Position numbers and translations under genes: made by a program. The notes beneath the pieces were generated by a model, which saw only the letters and a list, made by a program, of their open reading frames with translations, searched no databases and was not told the origin of the DNA. From the NCBI GenBank assembly GCA_959600045.1, contig CAUGKJ010000083.1:1-5139 (forward strand): a stretch of 5,139 nt of DNA, written 5' to 3'. The stretch comes from an uncultured Haemophilus sp. (GTDB lineage: Bacteria; Pseudomonadota; Gammaproteobacteria; Enterobacterales; Pasteurellaceae). Positions within the stretch are counted from its first letter, which is position 1, and each line of letters opens with the position of its first letter. Positions 1 to 5,139 of the stretch are shown here, piece by piece.

Positions 1-1
1 C

Positions 2-193
2 CAAGTTAAACGAGCCATTATAGAAAGCTCGCGTCAAACGCTATTAGCGACCGACCATTCGAAATTCTCTCGACAAGCGATTGTGCGATTAGGGGAGCTT
101 AAAGATGTAGATTATCTTTTCACTGATGATGTGCCAAAACAAATTAAGGATTATTTAGAAAATAGCAATACAAGGTTAGTGATTTGCAAATAA
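2..193 (+). CDS. glpR: DeoR-family transcriptional regulator, probable glycerol-3-phosphate repressor GlpR (3' end only)
   Basis: Only the last 63 codons are present; the frame runs in from the left edge and stops at TAA 191-193. The peptide contains KRAIIESSR, then TDHSKF, and further on a VDYLFTDD segment. These match the C-terminal part of the DeoR effector-binding domain. From memory, E. coli GlpR has closely similar KRAIIENSR and DHSKFGR segments and also ends a few residues after the TD motif. GlpR represses glycerol-3-phosphate catabolic and transport genes and is released by glycerol-3-phosphate. The N-terminal helix-turn-helix lies outside the window, so the call rests on the C-terminus alone; another sugar-responsive DeoR regulator is possible. 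The family is near certain, the exact member likely. An inverted-USS terminator starts 11 nt after the stop. Confidence 0.7.
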   Translation, partial: QVKRAIIESSRQTLLATDHSKFSRQAIVRLGELKDVDYLFTDDVPKQIKDYLENSNTRLVICK

Positions 194-203
194 TAGGAAT
201 AGG

Positions 204-233
204 AAGTGCGGCCAAAATTGACCGCACTTTTTT
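204..233 (+). terminator. Inverted-USS intrinsic terminator after glpR
   Basis: AAGTGCGG (204-211) pairs with CCGCACTT (222-229), and the second arm runs into a T run at 228-233. The right arm with A221 is an exact reverse USS (ACCGCACTT, 221-229). The left arm is an 8/9 USS (AAGTGCGGC, 204-212), which leaves one C/A mismatch before a short inner CAA/TTG extension. Paired uptake sequences acting as terminators are characteristic of Haemophilus-type Pasteurellaceae. The T tract lies on the plus side, so it mainly ends glpR transcription. Confidence 0.85.
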
Positions 234-491
234 GGTAAGCATCCATGCCTAGCCACTGCTGTTTCGACCAATTCAAAATTAACTTCATTCACCCAACCTC
301 CTTATTGATGTGAGATGAAACTAATTTTGCTGCAATAGTTGTTAAATTTTAGGGATACAAATGGAGGGCAAATCATTCGACTGCCAATTCTTTATTTAGG
401 ACAACGGGGAAGGTTTGCTTGAAGAGTCAAGAAAGACTAGAGCTTGATAGATCAAGTGGGTACATCGAGATCCCTCTCTAAATGTAATTTA

Positions 492-533
492 TTTATACTG
501 CTGTTTTGGTAAAAAGGGAATCTTAAAATTATA
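492..533 (-). promoter_or_regulatory. Candidate minus-strand promoter elements beside the CRP site
   Basis: Two possible -10 elements are read on the minus strand. TATAAA at 497-492 would start transcription near 485, which puts the CRP site centre close to -61, the standard class I activation distance; its -35 region (TTCCCT, 520-515) is poor, as is common at CRP-dependent promoters. A perfect TATAAT at 533-528 almost abuts the CRP site; a start near 521 would place CRP over the -35 region, which would favour repression. No downstream gene is recognised, so these remain hypothetical. Confidence 0.3.
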
Positions 534-537
534 AATA

Positions 538-553
538 TGTGATCGAGATCACA
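538..553. promoter_or_regulatory. Perfect CRP-cAMP binding palindrome
   Basis: TGTGA (538-542), six bases, TCACA (549-553): both half sites are exact matches to the CRP consensus. The 6-bp spacer is the standard length for CRP, and the flanks are A/T-rich. It has TGTGA halves rather than the TGCGA halves of the Sxy-dependent competence class. It sits between convergent genes, so no known gene starts next to it. Confidence 0.75.
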
Positions 554-563
554 AATTAAATGC

Positions 564-604
564 AAAAAGAAAGCTGCTTATTTTTGTGTATAAAATAAGC
601 AGCT
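564..604 (-). terminator. Intrinsic terminator of the rsmD-trmL operon
   Basis: A perfect 13-bp stem (572-584 with 592-604) encloses a 7-nt loop. On the minus strand it is followed by TTCTTTTT (571-564), a good U tract. It begins 13 nt past the trmL stop. In the plus direction the stem is followed by ATTTTATT, so weak bidirectional activity is possible. Confidence 0.9.
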
Positions 605-617
605 ATTTTATTGGTTT

Positions 618-1103
<486 letters not shown>

Positions 1104-1688
1104 CTAATCTTTTTGATACAGGCGGTAACTCACCATACCTGTGGTTTTTTCTTTTAGTAATTGCCAATTTTCAGGCACGCTTAGCGGTTTGTCTTTTTCT
1201 GTTTCCACATAAATCAATGCATGAGGTAAGAGCCAATTCTTTTCCTCTAATAGGGTAATTGCTTGTTCAGCTAAACCAAAATGAAAAGGTGGATCCAAAA
1301 ATACCACATCAAAGTACGGTTGATTTTGTGCTTGTTTTAAAAATTCCAAGCTATTTTGATTAATCACTTGGGCTTGTTCAGCTGTCGTTTTCAGTGTTTG
1401 CAAATTTTTCTTTAATTGATTCGCCACGGTTTTATCCAACTCTAAAAACGTCACCTGTTTCGCTTGACGAGAAAGCGCCTCAAAGCCAAGTGAGCCACTG
1501 CCCGCAAAGCAATCAAGACAATGGCTATCCACAATATAAGGCATCAACCAGTTGAATAAGGTTTCTTTTACGCGATCACCTGTAGGGCGCAAACCTTCTG
1601 CATTTAAAACCGGCAATTTTCGCCCACGCCAAAGACCTGCGATGATTCGAACTTCGCCTTTGGCATTTTGAACTTGCATTTTTTTCAT
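1104..1688 (-). CDS. rsmD: 16S rRNA (guanine(966)-N2)-methyltransferase RsmD
   Basis: 194 residues, a normal RsmD length. The enzyme methylates N2 of G966 in 16S rRNA during late 30S assembly. Visible motifs: RIIAGLWRGRKL at 14-25, RPTGDRVKETLFNWL at 34-48 (family hallmark), the Rossmann S-adenosylmethionine motif I DCFAGSGSLGFEALSR at 59-74, acidic FLELD at 81-85 ending motif II, and catalytic DPPF at 132-135. It diverges from ftsY, as in E. coli, and is upstream of trmL in one transcription unit. The start is uncertain by three codons: ATG at 1688-1686 or ATG at 1679-1677 (Met4), and neither has a clear ribosome binding site. No convincing rsmD promoter is visible in the short divergent region. 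Confidence 0.95.
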   Translation of the reverse strand: MKKMQVQNAKGEVRIIAGLWRGRKLPVLNAEGLRPTGDRVKETLFNWLMPYIVDSHCLDCFAGSGSLGFEALSRQAKQVTFLELDKTVANQLKKNLQTLKTTAEQAQVINQNSLEFLKQAQNQPYFDVVFLDPPFHFGLAEQAITLLEEKNWLLPHALIYVETEKDKPLSVPENWQLLKEKTTGMVSYRLYQKD

Positions 1689-1736
1689 AAAGAAACAGAT
1701 TTTTAGTGAAAATTGTGCTTAGTTTAGACGATTTTT

Positions 1737-1745
1737 TGCTAGAAT
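1737..1745 (+). promoter_or_regulatory. Extended -10 promoter for ftsYEX
   Basis: TGC followed directly by TAGAAT (1740-1745, 5/6 match to TATAAT) is an extended -10 element. No good -35 lies at 16-18 bp, as is common for extended -10 promoters. Transcription would start near 1752, giving a leader of about 35 nt before the ftsY ATG. This is the only clear promoter before the ftsYEX cluster. Confidence 0.55.
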
Positions 1746-1786
1746 AGGCAGTATTTTTTAAAGATTTGTGTTTAAGAGAAGAATTT

Positions 1787-3244
1787 ATGTCAGAAGAAAA
1801 GAAAAAAGGCGGGTTTTGGGCCTCTCTTTTTGGTCGCAATAAAAAGCAAGAAGAACAAAAAATTGAGCCAACGATTGAAGAGTCATCTGTTGAATCTGCC
1901 GATGTTTCGCCTACGGAAGAGATTGTTCACAATAGCGAGAACGTTCAATTAGAACAAGTTGAACAGGAAGAATTACAGGAGTTAGCGGAACAGCTGCAAG
2001 AGGATAAAGCTGAGAATACCGTTGTTGCGCATATTGAACCGGTTGTAGAAGAAGTGATTTCACCTGAAAGTGCGGTCAATATTGAGTCAGTTTTAGATGC
2101 ACCGGTGATTGAGGCAACGGCTGAAGAGAAAGAAAAAACAGAAGATATTTCTACCGCACTTTCTGCGGAAGAGCCAACAGCAAGCATTATTGAGCAAGAT
2201 AATGTCGTTGAAGATCTTCCTGTAGTTGATGCTGAGATTGAGCCTGAAATTGTTGAAGATGTTAAAGACGAATTCCGTTCAGATATTAATACCGAAACGC
2301 AAGAAAAACCAAGTGAAGGTGGCTTTTTTAGTCGTTTAGTTAAAGGCTTACTCAAAACTAAACAAAATATTGGTGCAGGTTTCCGAGCGTTCTTTTTAGG
2401 TAAAAAGATTGACGATGATTTATTTGAAGAGTTGGAAGAGCAACTTTTAATTGCGGATATTGGTGTGCCAACAACGAATAAAATCATTAAGAATTTAACC
2501 GAGCACGCAAGTCGTAAACAACTACAAGATGCGGAATTGCTTTACCAACAACTTAAAGTTGAAATGGTAGAAATTCTAAAACCAGTTGCCAAACCATTGG
2601 TCATTGATATGACTAAAAAGCCTTATGTTATTTTGATGGTTGGCGTAAACGGTGTAGGTAAAACAACCACAATTGGTAAATTGGCTCGCAAATTCCAAAA
2701 TGAAGGCAAATCAGTCATGTTAGCAGCAGGAGATACTTTCCGTGCTGCTGCAGTAGAGCAGCTTCAAGTGTGGGGCGAGCGTAACAATATTCCTGTGGTG
2801 GCACAAAGTACGGGTTCAGATTCTGCGTCGGTGATTTTTGATGCGATGCAATCTGCCGCAGCACGTAATATTGATATTTTAATTGCGGATACGGCAGGAC
2901 GTTTACAAAATAAAAATAATCTCATGGATGAATTGAAGAAGATTGTTCGTGTCATGAGAAAATACGATGAAACCGCACCGCACGAAATCATGCTTACCTT
3001 AGATGCGGGTACAGGGCAGAATGCAATTAGCCAAGCCAAACTCTTTAATGAGGCGGTTGGGTTAACAGGTATTACATTAACCAAATTAGACGGAACAGCA
3101 AAAGGTGGGGTAATTTTCGCCATTGCAGATCAGTTTAATTTACCCATTCGTTATATTGGTGTGGGTGAAAAGATAGAAGATTTACGCGAATTTAATGCAG
3201 AAGAATTTATTGAAGCATTGTTTGTTCACGAAAATGAAGAATAA
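1787..3244 (+). CDS. ftsY: Signal recognition particle receptor FtsY
   Basis: 485 residues from ATG 1787-1789. FtsY is the inner-membrane-associated GTPase that pairs with Ffh to hand ribosome-nascent chain complexes to the Sec translocon. The N-terminus (KKKGGFWASLFGR) is a basic amphipathic membrane-binding segment, followed by a long acidic A domain to about 175 rich in Glu, Val and Ala. A second membrane-targeting segment starts at GGFFSRL (178), then the N helical bundle. GTPase motifs: GVNGVGKTTT (286-295), DTFRAAA (316-322), DTAGR (368-372), TKLDGTAKGG (432-441) and GVGE (458-461). The ATG at 1787 is preferred over an in-frame TTG at 1766: it has an AAGAGAAG ribosome binding site and gives an N-terminus like E. 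coli FtsY. First gene of ftsYEX. Two USS copies lie in the A-domain coding region. Confidence 0.97.
   Translation: MSEEKKKGGFWASLFGRNKKQEEQKIEPTIEESSVESADVSPTEEIVHNSENVQLEQVEQEELQELAEQLQEDKAENTVVAHIEPVVEEVISPESAVNIESVLDAPVIEATAEEKEKTEDISTALSAEEPTASIIEQDNVVEDLPVVDAEIEPEIVEDVKDEFRSDINTETQEKPSEGGFFSRLVKGLLKTKQNIGAGFRAFFLGKKIDDDLFEELEEQLLIADIGVPTTNKIIKNLTEHASRKQLQDAELLYQQLKVEMVEILKPVAKPLVIDMTKKPYVILMVGVNGVGKTTTIGKLARKFQNEGKSVMLAAGDTFRAAAVEQLQVWGERNNIPVVAQSTGSDSASVIFDAMQSAAARNIDILIADTAGRLQNKNNLMDELKKIVRVMRKYDETAPHEIMLTLDAGTGQNAISQAKLFNEAVGLTGITLTKLDGTAKGGVIFAIADQFNLPIRYIGVGEKIEDLREFNAEEFIEALFVHENEE
2068..2076 (+). repeat. DNA uptake signal sequence (USS) within ftsY
   Basis: Exact AAGTGCGGT, preceded by A, read through in-frame as part of Glu-Ser-Ala-Val in the acidic A domain. 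The Haemophilus-type USS directs uptake of DNA from relatives by naturally competent Pasteurellaceae. Confidence 0.9.
2153..2161 (-). repeat. DNA uptake signal sequence (USS) within ftsY, reverse orientation
   Basis: Exact ACCGCACTT on the plus strand, encoding Thr-Ala-Leu within Ser-Thr-Ala-Leu-Ser. It lies 76 bp after the forward copy and in the opposite orientation, again in the poorly constrained A domain. Confidence 0.9.
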
Positions 3245-3245
3245 A

Positions 3246-3250
3246 AAGGA
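3246..3250 (+). promoter_or_regulatory. Ribosome binding site supporting the ftsE GTG start
   Basis: AAGGA lies directly after the ftsY stop (3242-3244) and 8 nt before GTG 3259-3261. Its spacing fixes the non-ATG start of ftsE, since no ATG near the expected N-terminus is available. Confidence 0.7.
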
Positions 3251-3258
3251 ATAATAAA

Positions 3259-3915
3259 GTGATTCGATTTTCAAATGTCTCTAAAGCTTATCACGGTGCG
3301 ACTCAGCCGGCCTTGCAAGGCTTGAATTTTCATCTTCCTGTTGGAAGTATGACTTATCTTGTTGGGCATTCTGGCGCGGGTAAAAGTACCTTGCTTAAAT
3401 TAATCATGGGAATGGAAAAGGCGAATGCCGGTAATATTTGGTTTAATGGCCACGATATTACGCGTTTGTCTAAATATGAAATCCCATTTTTACGTCGCCA
3501 AATTGGCATGGTTCACCAGGATTACCGTTTATTAACAGATCGTAGTGTGGCAGAAAATGTGGCGTTGCCATTGATTATTGCTGGCATGAATCCGAAAGAA
3601 GCACATACACGCGCATTGGTTGCGCTAGATCGTGTGGGCTTACGTAGTAAAGCGAATTATATGCCTCCACAAATTTCAGGTGGGGAGCAACAACGTGTGG
3701 ATATCGCGCGTGCCATTGTACATAAACCGCAACTTTTATTAGCCGATGAGCCAACTGGAAACTTAGATGGTGAACTTTCTTTAGGGATTTTCAATCTGTT
3801 TGAAGAGTTTAATCGTTTAGGCATGACGGTGTTAATTGCGACACACGATATCAATTTAATTCAACAAAAACCAAAACCATGTCTTGTACTTGAACAAGGC
3901 TACTTACGCTATTAA
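3259..3915 (+). CDS. ftsE: Cell division ATP-binding protein FtsE
   Basis: 218 residues, the standard FtsE length, starting with GTG. FtsE is the cytoplasmic ABC-type ATPase of the FtsEX divisome complex. ATP binding and hydrolysis are passed through FtsX to the periplasmic activator EnvC, which switches on amidases that split septal peptidoglycan. All ABC motifs are intact: Walker A GHSGAGKST (36-44), Q-loop VHQD (85-88), signature ISGGEQQR (139-146, Ile in place of the commoner Leu), Walker B LLLADEP (159-165), D-loop GNLD (167-170) and H-loop ATHD (194-197). It begins 14 nt after ftsY and ends 9 nt before ftsX. The TAAGGA at its stop doubles as the ftsX ribosome binding site, so the two subunits are probably made in coupled amounts. 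Confidence 0.97.
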   Translation: MIRFSNVSKAYHGATQPALQGLNFHLPVGSMTYLVGHSGAGKSTLLKLIMGMEKANAGNIWFNGHDITRLSKYEIPFLRRQIGMVHQDYRLLTDRSVAENVALPLIIAGMNPKEAHTRALVALDRVGLRSKANYMPPQISGGEQQRVDIARAIVHKPQLLLADEPTGNLDGELSLGIFNLFEEFNRLGMTVLIATHDINLIQQKPKPCLVLEQGYLRY

Positions 3916-3924
3916 GGATAAAAA

Positions 3925-4857
3925 ATGACAAGACGTATTGATGCTTCTTTTGGCGTGCAAACTGCTTATACTTTGCGTTCTGTGTTGAACGATTTAGTAA
4001 AACGTAAATTTGGTACATTGCTAACAATTTTAGTTATTGCCGTGTCTCTTACGATTCCAACGGTGAGCTATTTGTTATGGAAAAATTTACACTTAGCGAC
4101 AACTCAATTTTATCCGGAAAGCGAGCTCACAATCTATTTACATAAAAATTTAAGTGAAGAAGATGCTAACTTGGTGGTAGAAAAAATCCGTCAGCAAGAA
4201 GGTGTTGAATCGTTAAATTATGTTTCTCGCCAAGACAGTTTGAAAGAATTTAAAAGTTGGTCTGGTTTTGGTGAAGAATTAGAAATTTTAGATGACAACC
4301 CATTGCCGGCAGTGGTGATGGTGAAACCCTCTAAAGCGTTTAATGAATCAGAAAAACGAGCTGAGTTACGCGCAAATTTAAATAAAATTAAAGGTGTACA
4401 AGAAGTTCGTTTAGATAACGATTGGATGGAAAAATTGACCGCACTTTCGTGGCTATTTGCGCATGTAGCAATTTTCTGCACGGTCCTGATGACCATTGCG
4501 GTATTCCTTGTTATCGGAAATAGTATTCGCTCGGATGTCTATAGTAGCCGAGCAAGCATTGATGTGATGAAACTATTAGGCGCAACGGATCAATTTATTC
4601 TTCGTCCTTATCTTTATACCGGCATGATTTATGCTGTGCTAGGTGGATTTGTCGCAGCTGTATTTAGTAGTCTTATTGTGGGTTACTTTACTTCTGCAGT
4701 GAAATATGTGACGGATATCTTTGCGGTTACCTTTGAGCTCAATGGATTAGGTGTAGGTGAGCTGATCTTCTTATTAGTAAGTTGCTTGATTATGGGTTAT
4801 GTTGGTGCATGGATTGCAGCAACAAGACATATTGCAATGTTAGATAACAAACTATAG
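3925..4857 (+). CDS. ftsX: Cell division membrane protein FtsX
   Basis: 310 residues, shorter than E. coli FtsX (about 352), whose cytoplasmic N-terminus is longer; this start has an AAGGA ribosome binding site 6 nt upstream overlapping the ftsE stop. FtsX is the polytopic partner of FtsE. Topology from hydrophobicity: TM1 about 30-52, a periplasmic domain about 54-172 that in the family contacts EnvC, TM2 about 175-198, a cytoplasmic loop with DVMKLLGA (213-220) typical of FtsX/MacB-type permeases, TM3 about 230-256 and TM4 about 280-302. A reverse-orientation USS (4438-4446) lies at the start of TM2. The gene is complete and followed by a strong terminator; rpoH, its E. coli neighbour, is not seen in the remaining 280 nt. 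Confidence 0.96.
   Translation: MTRRIDASFGVQTAYTLRSVLNDLVKRKFGTLLTILVIAVSLTIPTVSYLLWKNLHLATTQFYPESELTIYLHKNLSEEDANLVVEKIRQQEGVESLNYVSRQDSLKEFKSWSGFGEELEILDDNPLPAVVMVKPSKAFNESEKRAELRANLNKIKGVQEVRLDNDWMEKLTALSWLFAHVAIFCTVLMTIAVFLVIGNSIRSDVYSSRASIDVMKLLGATDQFILRPYLYTGMIYAVLGGFVAAVFSSLIVGYFTSAVKYVTDIFAVTFELNGLGVGELIFLLVSCLIMGYVGAWIAATRHIAMLDNKL
4438..4446 (-). repeat. DNA uptake signal sequence (USS) within ftsX
   Basis: Exact ACCGCACTT on the plus strand, read as Thr-Ala-Leu just before TM2 of FtsX. The same reading frame of the USS (Thr-Ala-Leu-Ser) is used in ftsY at 2153-2161. Confidence 0.9.
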
Positions 4858-4871
4858 ATTTCATTTATATT

Positions 4872-4939
4872 AAAGTGCGGTCATTTTTTGTCGTGTTTTT
4901 AGCGGAAAAACATTCGGGAAAAAATGACCGCACTTTTTT
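4872..4939 (+). terminator. Inverted-USS terminator after ftsX
   Basis: An 18-bp perfect stem pairs 4872-4889 with 4919-4936. Each arm contains an exact USS (AAGTGCGGT at 4873-4881 and ACCGCACTT at 4927-4935), and the identity runs on through TCATTTTTT. A T tract follows (4934-4939). The 29-nt loop has its own 7-bp hairpin (TGTTTTT 4894-4900 with AAAAACA 4906-4912). It starts 14 nt after the ftsX stop and should end the ftsYEX transcript efficiently. Confidence 0.92.
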
Positions 4940-5139
4940 GTATATGGAAATTAATTGAACAAAAAGCTTGCATAATTAGGTGTTTTTGTGTAATATCCAC
5001 GAGCTTTCAGATATTGAAAGCCGTTTAATGTAATCATTTATTAAACGAGTATTACGATATGTAATACTAACAATGTTTCCGATTTGGAGACTATATAACA
5101 GGTAACTTACACCTCCTTTTCTATTTTGAAGTTAGAATT
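4940..5139. other. Terminal intergenic region, no supported gene
   Basis: About 200 AT-rich nucleotides from the ftsX terminator to the window edge. No start-codon-initiated frame of useful length is visible on either strand. The content that stands out is the cluster of abutting hairpins at 5003-5068. A lone -10-like TATAAC (5094-5099, plus) has no convincing -35. The gene that follows lies outside the window. Confidence 0.55.
5003..5068. repeat. Three perfect inverted repeats packed end to end
   Basis: Hairpin 1: GCTTTCA (5003-5009), loop GATAT, TGAAAGC (5015-5021). Hairpin 2: CGTTTAAT (5022-5029), 10-nt loop, ATTAAACG (5040-5047). Hairpin 3: AGTATTAC (5048-5055), loop GATAT, GTAATACT (5061-5068). 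The stems of 7, 8 and 8 bp have no mismatch, each hairpin starts on the base after the previous one ends, and the first and third share the same pentaloop. There is no T tract after any of them, so they are not ordinary terminators. The structure could act as RNA or as folded single-stranded DNA; its role is unknown. Confidence 0.7.

Larger units (their letters stand above)
234..617. other. Long convergent intergenic region without a recognisable gene
   Basis: This stretch lies between the ends of two convergent genes, glpR (plus) and trmL (minus). I see no tRNA, rRNA or known riboswitch signature and no long open frame on either strand. It does contain a perfect CRP palindrome (538-553), A+T-rich promoter-like hexamers next to it, a CTTGAT/ATCAAG palindrome (443-456) flanked by TAGAG/CTCTA (438-442 and 476-480), an exact 9-bp direct repeat (464-472 and 542-550), and on the minus strand a strong Shine-Dalgarno sequence near 296-303. 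The trmL terminator fills 564-604. It could hold an unannotated small RNA or the decayed remains of a CRP-controlled gene; the sequence alone does not decide. Confidence 0.6.

Noticed and set aside
361..399. 12-codon ATG frame on the plus strand, possible leader peptide
   Set aside because: It is very short, has no clear regulatory codons, no gene follows it in the same direction, and such frames are expected by chance.
1766..1786. Upstream in-frame TTG as the ftsY start
   Set aside because: It adds seven residues not typical of FtsY, lacks a ribosome binding site, and lies only about 14 nt from the probable transcription start. The ATG at 1787 has a good ribosome binding site and the family N-terminus.
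1576..1839. 87-codon minus-strand frame across the rsmD-ftsY divergent region
   Set aside because: It overlaps rsmD in another frame and the ftsY start and promoter. Its composition is low-complexity and it has no recognisable domain.
1945..2487. 180-codon open frame on the minus strand, antisense to ftsY
   Set aside because: It is opposite the repetitive Glu/Val/Ala-rich A domain. Its peptide is mostly Ser/Thr, the expected reverse complement of GAA/GAG-rich coding, and it has no family motif.
2971..2984. Extra uptake sequence at ACCGCACGA in ftsY
   Set aside because: It matches only 7 of 9 positions of the USS core, and such partial matches are common.
5003..5114. tRNA or tRNA-like gene suggested by the cloverleaf-like hairpins
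   Set aside because: There is no 7-bp acceptor stem, no T-loop TTC motif, and the stem and loop sizes do not fit tRNA D, anticodon and T arms.
5111..5121. Strong Shine-Dalgarno-like AAAAGGAGGT on the minus strand
   Set aside because: No start codon lies at a suitable distance downstream; GTG overlaps it and is followed at once by TAA.
4976..5134. 51-codon open frame on the minus strand near the right edge
   Set aside because: It has stops at both ends and no ATG, GTG or TTG inside, and it covers the three hairpins. I do not recognise the peptide. A pseudogene remnant cannot be excluded, but nothing supports it.

Overview
This window looks like chromosomal DNA of a Pasteurellaceae bacterium from the Haemophilus influenzae-type lineage. 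The base composition is AT-rich. The 9-mer uptake signal sequence AAGTGCGGT, or its complement ACCGCACTT, occurs six times exactly and once with a single mismatch. It occurs both inside genes and as inverted pairs in two terminators. FtsY is 485 residues long; the H. influenzae Rd protein is, as I recall, clearly shorter, so a relative such as H. parainfluenzae or Aggregatibacter is possible, but the species cannot be fixed from this window.

Layout: (1) positions 2-193 are the 3' end of a DeoR-family regulator, most like GlpR, closed by an inverted-USS terminator. (2) Positions 234-617 form a long gap between two convergent genes. It has no convincing gene but contains a perfect CRP palindrome, candidate promoter elements and a 13-bp terminator hairpin. 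(3) On the minus strand, rsmD (1104-1688) and trmL (618-1094) are a tight pair of RNA methyltransferase genes, one for 16S rRNA and one for the tRNA wobble position. (4) Diverging from rsmD, an extended -10 promoter at 1737-1745 probably drives ftsY-ftsE-ftsX (1787-4857), with gaps of only 14 and 9 nt. (5) A strong inverted-USS terminator follows ftsX. (6) The last 200 nt contain no gene I can support, but do contain three perfect hairpins packed end to end.

The ftsYEX order, with rsmD divergent, is the conserved gammaproteobacterial arrangement. FtsY is the signal recognition particle receptor that delivers ribosome-nascent chain complexes to the inner membrane. FtsE (ATPase) and FtsX (membrane subunit) form the divisome complex that controls periplasmic peptidoglycan hydrolase activation. 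All the complete genes appear intact and ordinary. The unusual material is non-coding: the orphan CRP site between convergent genes and the triple hairpin near the right edge.
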